A stretch of DNA of 38,008 nt from NCBI GenBank assembly GCA_023807065.1, contig JAJJLU010000482.1:1-38008 (forward strand), written 5' to 3'. Position 1 is the stretch's first letter. Each line of letters begins with the position of its first letter. The notes below the pieces were generated by a model, which did not search any database, had not been told where the DNA came from, and saw only the letters and a program-made list of their open reading frames with translations. This stretch comes from Isotricha intestinalis. Its lineage: Eukaryota > Ciliophora > Litostomatea > Vestibuliferida > Isotrichidae. Made by a program: the position numbers and the translations under genes. Below are positions 10,048 to 20,166 of this stretch, one piece after another.

Positions 10048-10293
10048 ATGGAAAATGATGATAATGATATAAGAAAAAAATATATGGTTAATTTTAAACC
10101 TCATCAGCCAAGAATAGGAAAAGATTATCAAGCAGTAATTCCAGATTGTCATCCAAGAAATAAAAATGACAAAAAAAAAGAAGATAAAACTTTATCTCAA
10201 TTAAATAGTCAACATAAAGCTCATTTTGAAATAGAAAATGAAAAAAGAGAAGAATATATTCCAGTAAAAAAAAGAAAATTAGAAGAAAATTAG
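10048..10293 (+). CDS. Small nuclear-type protein with an ELM2-like motif
   Basis: 81 residues, ending at TAG. The stretch FKPHQPRIGKDYQAVIPD resembles the core of ELM2 domains, which read roughly (I/V)GxxYQAxIP; in MTA, MIER and RCOR proteins ELM2 recruits class I histone deacetylases. The protein is strongly basic and ends with a monopartite NLS-like PVKKRKLEE. It is far shorter than any ELM2 co-repressor and has no SANT domain, so it is either a minimal adaptor or an unrelated protein sharing the motif. The ATG has the usual A-rich context and codon use matches the neighbours. Confidence 0.6.
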   Translation: MENDDNDIRKKYMVNFKPHQPRIGKDYQAVIPDCHPRNKNDKKKEDKTLSQLNSQHKAHFEIENEKREEYIPVKKRKLEEN

Positions 10294-10601
10294 AAGAAAA
10301 AAAAAAGAAGAAATAAATTAATAAATTTAAAAAAAAAATATTTTTTAAATAAATAAAATTAACATATATATAAAATTCAAATTTATTAAACTTAATTCTT
10401 TTTTTTATTTATAATTTCAATTTTGTTTTTCTATATTTATTATTGATATTCTTTTTTTTTAAAACTTCATTTTTCTTTTTCATTTAATTAAAGTTTTTTA
10501 TTTTTCAAAAAAAAATATTATGAAGTAAAATTATTTTTCATATTAAAAGAATAAATTATTGAAATTTAATAATTAAATAAATTTTAAAAAAAATTAAATC
10601 T
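10294..10601. other. Spacer; nothing recognised
   Basis: 308 bp with several poly-A and poly-T runs. No ORF or RNA gene is seen. Confidence 0.5.
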
Positions 10602-11990
10602 ATGTCTTTAACATCAAATAATTCTTTTAAAGAATTAATTTCATTTTTTGATATAAAAATATCAAGTGAAACAAATAACAATAATACAAAATCATCAAAT
10701 TTAAAATTGAATAATAAAAAAAATGTAAGAGGAAATTATCAGAAAATATTTAATGCTACAAACACAAGAAATTTAATGAAAAATTATTCTCTTTATAATA
10801 TAAATTCGAAAAATAATTATGAAAGAATATTTAACAGTGAAAAATTTAAACAAGAGAAAATAGAAAATAATGAAAAAATAAGAAATAAAGAATTAAAAGA
10901 AATTAAAAATAAAAAAAATTCTAATTATTATTATATGAATAGAGCAGATCCATTTAAAGAAGCAGAAATATTATATAATTTTCTTCAAGAAAATAAAAAA
11001 AAATTTGGTTCTAATAAAACTTTTAATAGAACTTTTTCTGGATTTAAAAATTTTTTAATTAATGATAATAATTCAAAAGAAAAAGAAAATAAATTAAATT
11101 TAAAAAAATTTAATTTAACTTTTGTTAGAAAAGGTTTTTTTGGTAAAAAAAATAGAGATAAAATTCCTACTTTTTTTCCTTCAGTAACAACTTATCAAAA
11201 TCAATATTATTCAAAAAGTGAAAAAGAAAGACATGAAAAGATATTAAATGAATTTGGTAAATTAAAATATTTTTTATATTTATATCCACAAAAAAAAATA
11301 TTAATTATTAAGGATTTTTTAATTAAATATCATATTAATGAATTAGAACAATATTCTAAAGAAGAAATATTAAGATTGGAAGAATTTTTAAAATATTTTC
11401 CTCTTCTAATTGAACCTTATAAAGATATTAAAACAATATTAAAAGATATTTTAGATAATAATGTTAAAATTAATTTTGATAATCAAAATAAAACTTATAT
11501 TTCTCCTTTTTATGTTGGGTTCTCTGATAGAAAAGAAGAAACGAATAAAAAAAAAATTGATTATTATGATAAATATGATTTAAACAAACAAAATAATTTA
11601 TATTTAAAAGGAAAAAATTATTATAAAAATTATCAAAAAATTATTGATGATGTGAAAAAAGATGTTGAAACTAATAATAAAAATAATATTCCTGAAAAAA
11701 AAGAAAAATTTAATTTTATGACTTCTGTAAAAAAAAATAATACAAATCAATTTAAAATGATTTTATCTTCTGCAAAAAATAGAATAAAAAAAAATAAAAA
11801 TAAATTATTACAAAAAAGTAAATCTCAAGAACAACTTCTTTCTGAGATTAATCATAGATTATATTATGATAGAATTAAAAAACCTTTAGATATGGAACAA
11901 ATTCAAAAAAATAAAAAAGTTACTGAATTTGCAGCTTATAATTTAGCAAAAAATAATCTTTTTTTAAACAATTTTTTTAAAATCAATTAA
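10602..11990 (+). CDS. Basic protein of unknown function
   Basis: 462 residues, very rich in Lys and Asn, without signal peptide or membrane segment. The N-terminal 110 residues look disordered. A more ordered helical core lies at about residues 205-285 (RHEKILNEFGKLKYFLYLYP, then IIKDFLIKYHINELEQYSKE). A conserved-looking C-terminus includes QEQLLSEINHRLYYDRIKKP and ends NNLFLNNFFKIN. It lies 77 bp upstream of the CEP41-like gene on the same strand, so a cytoskeletal role is possible, but no family is recognised. Confidence 0.75.
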   Translation: MSLTSNNSFKELISFFDIKISSETNNNNTKSSNLKLNNKKNVRGNYQKIFNATNTRNLMKNYSLYNINSKNNYERIFNSEKFKQEKIENNEKIRNKELKEIKNKKNSNYYYMNRADPFKEAEILYNFLQENKKKFGSNKTFNRTFSGFKNFLINDNNSKEKENKLNLKKFNLTFVRKGFFGKKNRDKIPTFFPSVTTYQNQYYSKSEKERHEKILNEFGKLKYFLYLYPQKKILIIKDFLIKYHINELEQYSKEEILRLEEFLKYFPLLIEPYKDIKTILKDILDNNVKINFDNQNKTYISPFYVGFSDRKEETNKKKIDYYDKYDLNKQNNLYLKGKNYYKNYQKIIDDVKKDVETNNKNNIPEKKEKFNFMTSVKKNNTNQFKMILSSAKNRIKKNKNKLLQKSKSQEQLLSEINHRLYYDRIKKPLDMEQIQKNKKVTEFAAYNLAKNNLFLNNFFKIN

Positions 11991-12067
11991 AAAATAAATA
12001 AATTAATTATTCAATAATAATTTTATATATATTTTAACAAAAATAAAAATTAATATAGTTATTAATA

Positions 12068-12961
12068 ATGTTTAATAAGTTAAATAAAAAAGAAAGAGTA
12101 ATTGATAAAAGAACAATATCAGAAATATATGGAATAAAAGAACACTTATACATTAAACCAAATGAAAGATATAAAAATATTAAAAATATTATTTATACAG
12201 GTCCAACTAAGAAAAATGCAATTAGATTAAGTTCTAATATGATTAATAAACAAAGAAATGAACCTTTTCATAGGATAAAATCTTCTATTGTTATTCAATT
12301 ACTTTTATCTTCTGAAAATAAACATAATGAAGAAATTAATCAAGAAGAAAATAATTTAAAAAATGATAAACCTTTAAATTTAAGTGAAATTTTATCTGAG
12401 AAAAAAAAAGTTTCATTGGAAGAATTATTAAAAATAGAATATTTAATATTAGATTTAAGAGAAGCAAAAGAGTATTTAAAATGTCATATAAAAAATTCAA
12501 TTTCATATCCTTCAAATTTAATATCACAAGATAATTTTAATAGAGAAATGTATATGATGAAAAATAAGGAAAATAAAATAATAATAGTTTATCATAAAGA
12601 TGAAAAAAATGGAATGTCAATTGCAGATTTATTAACTTCAAAAGGATTTAATAATATTTATTTAATTTCAGGAGGATTTTATGAATTTTCAAAATTATTT
12701 CCTGAATATCTTATTGGTGATGATTATAAAAAATATATTGATGAAAAAGCAAAAAGATTAAAAGAAAAAGAAATTATTTTTGAAAAAAGAAATAAATATC
12801 ATTATAGAGCTAATAGTGAAATTATTAACAATGATAATGTTATTAACAGTGAAATTAATAAAAAAAGTTTTAGTAGTAGAAATTTATTGAAAAATAAATC
12901 TCAAGCTTTTAATAGTAATAGAAAAAGAAATCCAATTAAGATAAATAATAATTTTTTATAA
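12068..12961 (+). CDS. CEP41: CEP41-like centrosomal/ciliary protein with rhodanese domain
   Basis: 297 residues. The N-terminus matches CEP41 in layout: PNERYKNIKNIIYTGPT, then a basic stretch and HRIKSSIVIQLLLSSEN. A rhodanese-like domain follows at about residues 120-225: YLILDLREAKEYLKCHIKNS, NKIIIVYHKDEKNG, GFNNIYLISGGFYEFSKLFP. In active rhodaneses the loop after the central strand carries a catalytic Cys. Here it reads YHKDEKN, with no Cys, as in CEP41 itself, so the domain should be non-catalytic. In animals CEP41 sits at the centriole and axoneme and is needed for TTLL6-dependent tubulin glutamylation. Its presence implies a ciliated or flagellated cell. The tail is basic and disordered. 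Confidence 0.8.
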   Translation: MFNKLNKKERVIDKRTISEIYGIKEHLYIKPNERYKNIKNIIYTGPTKKNAIRLSSNMINKQRNEPFHRIKSSIVIQLLLSSENKHNEEINQEENNLKNDKPLNLSEILSEKKKVSLEELLKIEYLILDLREAKEYLKCHIKNSISYPSNLISQDNFNREMYMMKNKENKIIIVYHKDEKNGMSIADLLTSKGFNNIYLISGGFYEFSKLFPEYLIGDDYKKYIDEKAKRLKEKEIIFEKRNKYHYRANSEIINNDNVINSEINKKSFSSRNLLKNKSQAFNSNRKRNPIKINNNFL

Positions 12962-13044
12962 TATTATTTTTTTTTTTATTAAATTAAATACTAAAACAAT
13001 AAAACTTAATAAAATAATATAAAAAAACTTTAAAAATTTTTTAT

Positions 13045-13737
13045 TTATTTATATTTTTTTACTTGTGAATCAATATCATTTTCAATATTTGATTTTATTG
13101 AAGAAATATTCATTATATTATTATGTGAATGCTCAACTTCTTTACTTAGAATTGAATTTAATGATAATGAACTTTCTCCATTATTATTTATAAATTCATT
13201 TATTTTACTTCTATTACTTAATTCTTGGAAAGAATTTATCATTGTTTTATATTCTATTAATTTATTTAATAATATTAATTTCCTATTTTTAAATTGTAAA
13301 TTTTCTTTATTTATTATCTCTAAATGCTTTTCTAATTTTATATGTTTTTTTCTAAATTTTTCTAATTTTTGCTTTAAAAATTCTATTTCATTAAATAATT
13401 TTCCATATATAAATGAATATTCATTTTTTATATTTTCTATTTTATTTTTATTTTTTTTATCTTCATTTCTTATTTGAAATTCCATTAAAATTTTACTTTT
13501 TTCTTTATAATTTAAAAGTAAAGACGAAAATTTTTTATTTAAATTTTCTATTTTTTCTGATAAAGAATGAATAGAATATGTTTTTTTTAAATTATCTTCT
13601 TCAGAAAGAATATTTTTATTTAATTTTTCATGTTTTTTATTTGAATCATTCAAATTAGAAGTTATTATATTTAATAATCTTTCTGGTATTTTTAATTCTT
13701 CAATATCTTTATTTATAATTATTTTATTTTTTTTCAT
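13045..13737 (-). CDS. Coiled-coil protein
   Basis: 230 residues, convergent with the CEP41-like gene (83-bp gap). Residues about 55-175 form a nearly continuous heptad-rich helix (SLSEKIENLNKKFSSLLLNY, LFNEIEFLKQKLEKFRKKHI), flanked by a basic N-terminus and a Ser/Asn-rich tail. No signal peptide or membrane segment. A structural cytoskeletal role is likely but the family is not recognised. Confidence 0.7.
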   Translation of the reverse strand: MKKNKIIINKDIEELKIPERLLNIITSNLNDSNKKHEKLNKNILSEEDNLKKTYSIHSLSEKIENLNKKFSSLLLNYKEKSKILMEFQIRNEDKKNKNKIENIKNEYSFIYGKLFNEIEFLKQKLEKFRKKHIKLEKHLEIINKENLQFKNRKLILLNKLIEYKTMINSFQELSNRSKINEFINNNGESSLSLNSILSKEVEHSHNNIMNISSIKSNIENDIDSQVKKYK

Positions 13738-14269
13738 TTTATTTAAAACAATTATTTAAAATAAACAATAATTGAATATAAATTAATCAATCATTTAATC
13801 AATATATTGGAATAATTCAAGTTAAGAAGATTTTTTTGTACTCTTATTGATAAATTGTATTTAATAAAATGAGAGGTAAAGAAAATAATTTGTTATTATC
13901 GTTTATTATTTGATTAAATAAAAATATAATTATTTTTATTATTTGAATAATTATTTATTTATTGAACTAAATTTATAAACTTTTATCTTTGAAAAATTGG
14001 TTTTAAAATTTGAATTATTATTTAAAAGACTTGAAGAAAATTTTTGATTATATTATGACATTTATTTGAACTTGAAGAATAAATAATATTTATTATTATT
14101 ATTTGATAGAAATTGAAATGATGGAGAAATAAATGTTCTTCTTTTATTTTTATTTAAATTACTTCTAAATTATTTAATTTATTTTTGAAATCATTTTAAG
14201 TTTAAATTATATTTTTATTTATTAAAATATTTTTAATGAATAATTTAATATTTTTATTTATATTATTTT
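13738..14269. other. Spacer; nothing firm
   Basis: 532 bp between two minus-strand genes. Short plus-strand stretches translate into protein-like runs but are broken by both TGA and TAA in every frame. With this base composition, that is expected by chance. Confidence 0.4.
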
Positions 14270-16363
14270 TCACTCTAAATTTTCTAATTCCATTTTTGTA
14301 TATTTTAATTCCAATCCATAAAAACAAAAATTATTAAAAATTTCTTTAAATGTAGAAACATTTTCTTTAGGTAAATTAATTTTAATATATTCATCTAAAT
14401 TTAACATAATTTCTTCCATTTTATTATTATCATTATTATTTTTATCAATTTCATTATACATTTCAAATATTTTTTCACAATTGATTTGATTTTGATAAGT
14501 GTAAATTTCTTTTTTTAATTGATTATATTTTTCTTGAAATTTTTTAACTAAATTTAATAACTCTTTTTTTTTTTCATTATTTTTATCATTTATAATATAA
14601 ACTTTTTCTTCATCTAAACTATCACTTTCATCTTTGAATTCACTTAATTCTTTTTTAGATTTTTTTTTTGTTAAAATATCTTCATTTTCTGAAATATTAC
14701 TTAAAGAATCAAAATATGATTTTTCTTTTCCTTGTTCAATTATTTCAAATGAATTATCATTTATTTTTTCTTTTAAAATTTCTTCTTTTTTTTTTTCGGT
14801 TTTTTTTATATTTTTTTGAAAAATGTTTTTTGAATTTATTTTCTCATTTTTATTACTTTCATTTATTCTATATGAAATACTTCCTTTATTATTTTTATCT
14901 ATTATCTTTTTATTATTTTTTTTTTGTTTATTATTATTTGAAATTAAATTTTTTGATTCTACTTTATCTAAAATTCTTTTTAAAACTGGATTTTTATTAA
15001 TAAATTTATTTAAACTTAAAGAATTAAATCTTTTATTTTTTATTTTTGATTCAGATTTATTTTTTAATTTATCTTTTGAAGGAGTTGAACTTGCAATTCT
15101 TTGTTGAAAATTTTTATTTTTAATAGGACTTATTTTATTTAAAGAATCTTTTAATTCATTTAATTTACTTATATTTTGTAAATGTTTACTATCATTAATT
15201 TTATTACTAATTAAATTTTTTTTTAAATTATTTTTTTGATTCATTGCATTAAACATATATTCAATTGATGAAGTTCTTCTTCTTTTTTCATTAATTGAAG
15301 TATTAATTACTCTTTGATTTGATGAAGAATAATGTCTTGATGAGTTTATACTTTCTAATGAACTTAAATTTTTATTTCTTTTCTTTATATTTATTTTTGA
15401 TTGATTTTCTAAAAATGAATTAAAATTATTAGATGGTCTTATATATGTTATTTTCTTTATTGTTTTCACTTTTTTTAAATTTGTGTCGTTTGATTGATAC
15501 AATGAATTAATTAAAAGTAAATAATTATAAAACCCTAATTTTCTGCATTTATCAATAAAAATAGGTTTATTAATAATTTCAAACATTGAAGGTCTATTTA
15601 AATAATTTTTTTCTAAAAGTATAAAAACTAAATTTTTTAAATCATCTGAAATTTCAGAATTAATAGGTTCATAATTTCCACTAATGATTTTTAATAATAA
15701 AGCAGCTTGATTACTAGCATTATAAGGATGTTTAAAAGTGATTAATTCATATAAAATACATCCTAAAGCCCAAACATCACTTTTTTCATTATAAGGTTTT
15801 TCTTCACAAATTTCTGGACTTAAATAAAATGGAGTTCCAATAAATGTATATGCATGACTTGTATCTTGTAATATTTTTGCTATTCCTAAATCTCCTATTT
15901 TTATATCAAAATTTTTTGTCAAAAAAATATTCTTTGATTTTAAATCTCTATGTAATATTTTCTTTTGATGAATATATGATAATCCTAAACTTATTTCTAT
16001 AAAAAATTTCCATATTTCATTCTCTGTTAATTTTTTTTTATTCTTTTTATAATTTAATAAATATGATGATAAATCACCTTTTTCACAATATTCCATTACT
16101 ATAAAATAATTATCATCTTCTTCGAAACTTTCATAGTAATTTACTATATATTTACAATTTAATTGTTTTAATATTGTTGCTTCATTTTTTGCTTCTTCAA
16201 TATTGTTTTTATCTTTTTTACATAATGGAATTTGCTTAATAACTAATATTTTATTTTCTCCTTTTTTAATTGCTTTATAAACAAAACCATGAGCTCCGAA
16301 ACCTATATTTTCTATAATTTGATAATCTCTAATATAATTATTAACTTCTCCTTGTTTTTCCAT
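14270..16363 (-). CDS. NEK: NEK-family protein kinase with long basic tail and C-terminal coiled coil
   Basis: 697 residues. A complete Ser/Thr kinase domain occupies about residues 14-272: Gly loop GFGAHGFVY (21-29), ATP-anchoring Lys43 in VIKQI, C-helix Glu61, catalytic loop HRDLKSKN (138-145), DLG (158-160) in place of DFG, activation segment GTPFYLSPEI, then SDVWALGCILYEL. HRDLKSKN and the single-domain N-terminal layout are typical of NIMA-related kinases, which act at centrosomes and cilia and are numerous in ciliates. Residues 300-560 are disordered and Lys/Asn/Ser-rich. A coiled coil lies near 590-640. This is the only gene here ending in TGA; if TGA were read as sense, TAA would follow three codons later. 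Confidence 0.9.
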   Translation of the reverse strand: MEKQGEVNNYIRDYQIIENIGFGAHGFVYKAIKKGENKILVIKQIPLCKKDKNNIEEAKNEATILKQLNCKYIVNYYESFEEDDNYFIVMEYCEKGDLSSYLLNYKKNKKKLTENEIWKFFIEISLGLSYIHQKKILHRDLKSKNIFLTKNFDIKIGDLGIAKILQDTSHAYTFIGTPFYLSPEICEEKPYNEKSDVWALGCILYELITFKHPYNASNQAALLLKIISGNYEPINSEISDDLKNLVFILLEKNYLNRPSMFEIINKPIFIDKCRKLGFYNYLLLINSLYQSNDTNLKKVKTIKKITYIRPSNNFNSFLENQSKINIKKRNKNLSSLESINSSRHYSSSNQRVINTSINEKRRRTSSIEYMFNAMNQKNNLKKNLISNKINDSKHLQNISKLNELKDSLNKISPIKNKNFQQRIASSTPSKDKLKNKSESKIKNKRFNSLSLNKFINKNPVLKRILDKVESKNLISNNNKQKKNNKKIIDKNNKGSISYRINESNKNEKINSKNIFQKNIKKTEKKKEEILKEKINDNSFEIIEQGKEKSYFDSLSNISENEDILTKKKSKKELSEFKDESDSLDEEKVYIINDKNNEKKKELLNLVKKFQEKYNQLKKEIYTYQNQINCEKIFEMYNEIDKNNNDNNKMEEIMLNLDEYIKINLPKENVSTFKEIFNNFCFYGLELKYTKMELENLE

Positions 16364-16660
16364 TATGAGAAAATTAATGTATTTATTAAATATATTTCTT
16401 CAAATAATAATAAATTTAATATAAATATTTTTTATAAAAACCTAAATAAACAAAAAAACAATTAAATATTATTAATTCAAATAAAAAAGAAGAAGAATAT
16501 TGAAAAAATAATAAAATAAAAAATGAAAGATTTAATAATAGAAGAAATAATATATTTTCATTAACATATATTATAAATATAGAATATTAATTTATATTCA
16601 ATTTATTAAAGTTTTTTTTTATAATTATTTTTAAAAAAATTGAAATTGAAATTAAGTTAA

Positions 16661-17545
16661 ATGAATCAATCATCAAGAAATTATTATTTATTTAATCCAT
16701 ATTACCCTCAAGTGGAAAATTATAAGATTTTTAAAGATTATATTAATGATAATATTAAGACAATAAAAAATGGAAATACACCAAAAAAAAAAGATGATTA
16801 TATTGAATCATTATCTATAAAAAAAAAATATTTAAATAAAAGTAATAAACAAGAATTAACCCAAATTAATAATTCAAATAATAAAAATTTAAATAAATCA
16901 AACATTCAATTAAGATATAAAGATGAAAAAGGAAATAATTTAATATTTACTTTAAATATAAATTCAAAACAAATAAAAATAATCGAATTAAAAAAATTTA
17001 TTATTTCAGAATATCCAATGTATTTTTATGGTAAAAAATTAAATGATTTAATATTATATTTAATAGATCCAAAAGGTTATTTAACAGAATTATTTGATGA
17101 AGAAATTATAATGAAATATAATATTCAAATTGAAATTAAATTAAGGGAAATTTATAGAGAATTTGAATTGTTTTCAAATGATAATCATTATCCTATTATT
17201 AATAAATTTAATTCTTTTCCTTCAATTGAAGATTTGAAAAAAATGCCTTTTGAAAAATTAAGTAACATTAATCATTTTACTATTTGGAATGATTATGGAA
17301 AAATCGAATTTTTAAAAGAATTAAATATTATTGATTTAAATTTTGATAATAATATTATTTTGGAAAAAGGGTTTATTGAAATAAAAGAAAATTCTATATT
17401 AGAAAAAACTGAAGCAATTGTAAGTTTATATAATATTCTTCCAGAAGGAGATAATTTCGAAAATACTATTAAAAAATATATTGAAAAAATGAATGGAAAA
17501 TTTCTTTATTATAATAATAATACTTTAATTTTTAAATTAAATTAA
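16661..17545 (+). CDS. Free-standing NUP98-type autoproteolytic (APD) domain protein
   Basis: 294 residues. Residues about 170-294 match the C-terminal domain of NUP98/Nup145N (peptidase S59 family): HYPIINKFNSFPSIEDLKKM, NINHFTIWNDYGKIEFL, LNIIDLNFDNNI, TEAIVSLYNILP, and the closing FLYYNNNTLIFKLN. Human NUP98 has TIPSMDDL, SDFTIGRKGYGSIYF, LNLDDIV and ends WVFKVSHF before the cleaved bond. Here the protein stops almost exactly at the cleavage position, without the HF-S site. FG or GLFG repeats and the GLEBS motif are absent. The N-terminal half includes a possible small beta-grasp-like region (about residues 85-165) of unknown family. A nuclear-pore or Nup-binding role is inferred. Confidence 0.75.
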   Translation: MNQSSRNYYLFNPYYPQVENYKIFKDYINDNIKTIKNGNTPKKKDDYIESLSIKKKYLNKSNKQELTQINNSNNKNLNKSNIQLRYKDEKGNNLIFTLNINSKQIKIIELKKFIISEYPMYFYGKKLNDLILYLIDPKGYLTELFDEEIIMKYNIQIEIKLREIYREFELFSNDNHYPIINKFNSFPSIEDLKKMPFEKLSNINHFTIWNDYGKIEFLKELNIIDLNFDNNIILEKGFIEIKENSILEKTEAIVSLYNILPEGDNFENTIKKYIEKMNGKFLYYNNNTLIFKLN

Positions 17546-17796
17546 TTAAAAAGAAATCAATATTATTATGTAATATATTGTAATATTGGTTTATGATATA
17601 TTTTTTTATATGTCCTTCAATATTGTTTAAATTCTTTCCATAAATAATTATCTTAAAATTTATATTTTATATTTACATAAAGTATTTCAAATTTTAATAA
17701 TTGGAAAATATAATAATAATTTGATTTTAAAGTATAATAAATAAATTTTAATTTAAACAAACAATGAAAAATAAATAAAAAAATATTCCAAAAAAA

Positions 17797-20166
17797 ATGA
17801 AGCAAAAAACACTTTTAACATTAAAGACTCCAAGAAAGAAGAAACCATTTCCAATTAAATCATGTTCTCCAAATGAAAATTATCCATATATAACATATAC
17901 AGAAAATATAAAAAAACCATTTAGATTAATATATACAGGAGGAAATAATTCTAAAACATCGAAAAAAATTATAAGAGATTTAGAACCAGAAAGTTTATAT
18001 GAAAATTCTATTCAATTAAAACAATTAACAAATAAATTAAAAAATGAATTGAAACATGCAAAAAGTGAAATTTATAAAAGAGATATTGAATTACAAAAAA
18101 AAAATAAAATTATTGAAGATTGTACTAAAAATAATTATAATGATAATATTTCTAATGAAACTATTAATAAATGTAAAGAAAGTACTTTATTAACTTTATG
18201 CAAAGAAAAATATAATGAATTAAAAAAAAATTATAAAAAAAAATGTGAAGAATGTGAAAGTTTAATATCTAATTGTAAATTTAAAAAAATAAGAGAAATT
18301 CAATTAGAAAATGAGATTTTAAAAAATGAATTGGAAAAAAATAAAAAATTATATTTAAATTTAGAAAAAATTAATGAAATGAATGTAAAAGAAATTGAAA
18401 AATTAAAAGAATATAAAATTAAATATCTTGAACAAAATAAAATTATTAATTCTTATCAAAAAAATTATGAAACTTTAAATAATAATAATCAAGAATTAAA
18501 AATTAAATTAAATAATGTATATGAAGAAATAGGAAAAAATAGTAAAATTCAATTAAAATTAAAAGATGAAAATAAAAAATTAAAATTATCAAAAGAAAAA
18601 AATTTTTCTTTAAAAAAAGAAAAAGAAAATTTAAAAATACAATATGAAAATAATGAAAAGAAAATATTAGAATTAAAAAAAGAATTAAATGAATATAAAT
18701 TATTATATAAACAAAAAGATGATGAAGTAAAAAGATTAAATAAATTAAATTGTAATGAAAATAATAAAAATGAAATAAACTTAAAACCTTTTGATTATGA
18801 ATCTATAAAATCAATTGAAGAATCTCCAAATAAGTTTATTTCTCAAGAAAAATATTATTTAATTTCTCATAAAAATAAAAAATTAGAAGAAATTATTAAA
18901 AAATATGAAAATTTCCTTCTTTCAAATAATATTAATCCTAAAACAATTTTAGATAGCTCAAATAAAAAAATAGTAATTTCAAAGGTTATAAATTATTCAA
19001 AAGATGGTAAAAATAATATCTTGTGGAAAAATTTAATTTTTAATAGTCGAAAATCTTCAAAAAAAAATATTACAAATGAAACTAGTAAATATTATGAACA
19101 AAGCATTCCTTCTAAATTTGATTTACAAAATGAAGATTTAAAAACAAATACAATTAATCAAGAAAAAATAAATTTATATGATATGGATTATCCTAATCAA
19201 TTTGACACTCAAGATATTGAAAATAAAAATACTTTCTCTAATGACAATAATGAAATTAATAATAATGAAATAAATAATAATGAGGAAAATAATAATGAAA
19301 TAAATAACTATAAGGAAAATAATAATGAAATAAATAACTATAAGGAAAATAATAATGAAATAAATAGCAATGAGGAAAATAATAATGAAATGAATAATAA
19401 TGAAATAAATAATAATGAAAAGAATAATAATGCAATAAATAATAATGAAATGAATAATAATGCAATAAATAATAATGAAATAAATAATAATGAGGAAAAT
19501 AATAGTGAAATAAATAATAATGAAATAAATAATAACGCAATAAATAATAATGAAATTAATGATAATGAGGAAAATAACGATGAAATAAATAATAATGCAA
19601 TAAATAATAATGAAATGAATAATAATGAAATGAATAATAATGAAATGAATAATAATGCAATAAATAATATCGAAATAAATAATAATGAAATTAATGATAA
19701 TGCAATAAATAATATTGAGGAAAATAATAATGCAATAAATAATAATGAGGAAAATAATAATGAAATTAATAATAATGAAATAAATAATAATGAAATAAAT
19801 AATAATGAAATAAATAATAATGAAATTAATGATAATGAAATAAATTCTGATAATAATCAAATATTTGATAATCAAAATGATAATGCTTATCTTATTATAA
19901 AAAACTTTAAAAAAAATTTAAATGATAAAAACCAAACTATTTCTGAAGCCTTTCAACAATTTATTGTTGAAAATAATAGAATTAAAGCAATAACAAGAAG
20001 TGATTTTATTAATGTTTTAAAAAATAATAATATTTTAATTAGTGATTCTGAAGAAAATAGTTTGTATGATAAATTTAAAATAAAAGAACAATTTAATATT
20101 GATGATGAAGATTATATAGATATTGAAAAATTAAAGAAAGAAATTGATAAAATTTTATTAATATAG
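17797..20166 (+). CDS. Long coiled-coil protein with Asn/Glu minisatellite and EF-hand-like C-terminus
   Basis: 789 residues, stop TAG. A Pro/Lys-rich head (TLKTPRKKKPFPIKSC) is followed by LEPESLYENSIQLKQLTNKL, which opens a coiled coil running from about residue 65 to 385. Residues about 483-685 are a repeat of pentapeptides such as INNNE. The last 90 residues return to ordinary sequence (AITRSDFINVLKNNNI, then FNIDDEDYIDIEKLKKEI), resembling a degenerate EF-hand pair at the end of several axonemal coiled-coil proteins. A ciliary or basal-body role is a guess from architecture. Confidence 0.75.
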   Translation: MKQKTLLTLKTPRKKKPFPIKSCSPNENYPYITYTENIKKPFRLIYTGGNNSKTSKKIIRDLEPESLYENSIQLKQLTNKLKNELKHAKSEIYKRDIELQKKNKIIEDCTKNNYNDNISNETINKCKESTLLTLCKEKYNELKKNYKKKCEECESLISNCKFKKIREIQLENEILKNELEKNKKLYLNLEKINEMNVKEIEKLKEYKIKYLEQNKIINSYQKNYETLNNNNQELKIKLNNVYEEIGKNSKIQLKLKDENKKLKLSKEKNFSLKKEKENLKIQYENNEKKILELKKELNEYKLLYKQKDDEVKRLNKLNCNENNKNEINLKPFDYESIKSIEESPNKFISQEKYYLISHKNKKLEEIIKKYENFLLSNNINPKTILDSSNKKIVISKVINYSKDGKNNILWKNLIFNSRKSSKKNITNETSKYYEQSIPSKFDLQNEDLKTNTINQEKINLYDMDYPNQFDTQDIENKNTFSNDNNEINNNEINNNEENNNEINNYKENNNEINNYKENNNEINSNEENNNEMNNNEINNNEKNNNAINNNEMNNNAINNNEINNNEENNSEINNNEINNNAINNNEINDNEENNDEINNNAINNNEMNNNEMNNNEMNNNAINNIEINNNEINDNAINNIEENNNAINNNEENNNEINNNEINNNEINNNEINNNEINDNEINSDNNQIFDNQNDNAYLIIKNFKKNLNDKNQTISEAFQQFIVENNRIKAITRSDFINVLKNNNILISDSEENSLYDKFKIKEQFNIDDEDYIDIEKLKKEIDKILLI
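19245..19850 (+). repeat. In-frame minisatellite, 15-bp unit, about 40 copies
   Basis: The unit is AATAATAATGAAATA and variants, encoding NNNEI, NNNEE, NNNAI and NNNEM. It lies wholly inside the coiled-coil gene and keeps the frame. The reverse strand also reads as a long Ile/Tyr-rich frame, which is only a shadow. Confidence 0.9.

Noticed and set aside
13738..14269. Protein-like fragments in the spacer before the kinase
   Set aside because: At least two frames look equally protein-like and all are cut by TGA and TAA, as expected from composition.
19174..19875. Long Ile/Tyr-rich minus-strand frame
   Set aside because: Antisense shadow of the 15-bp minisatellite.
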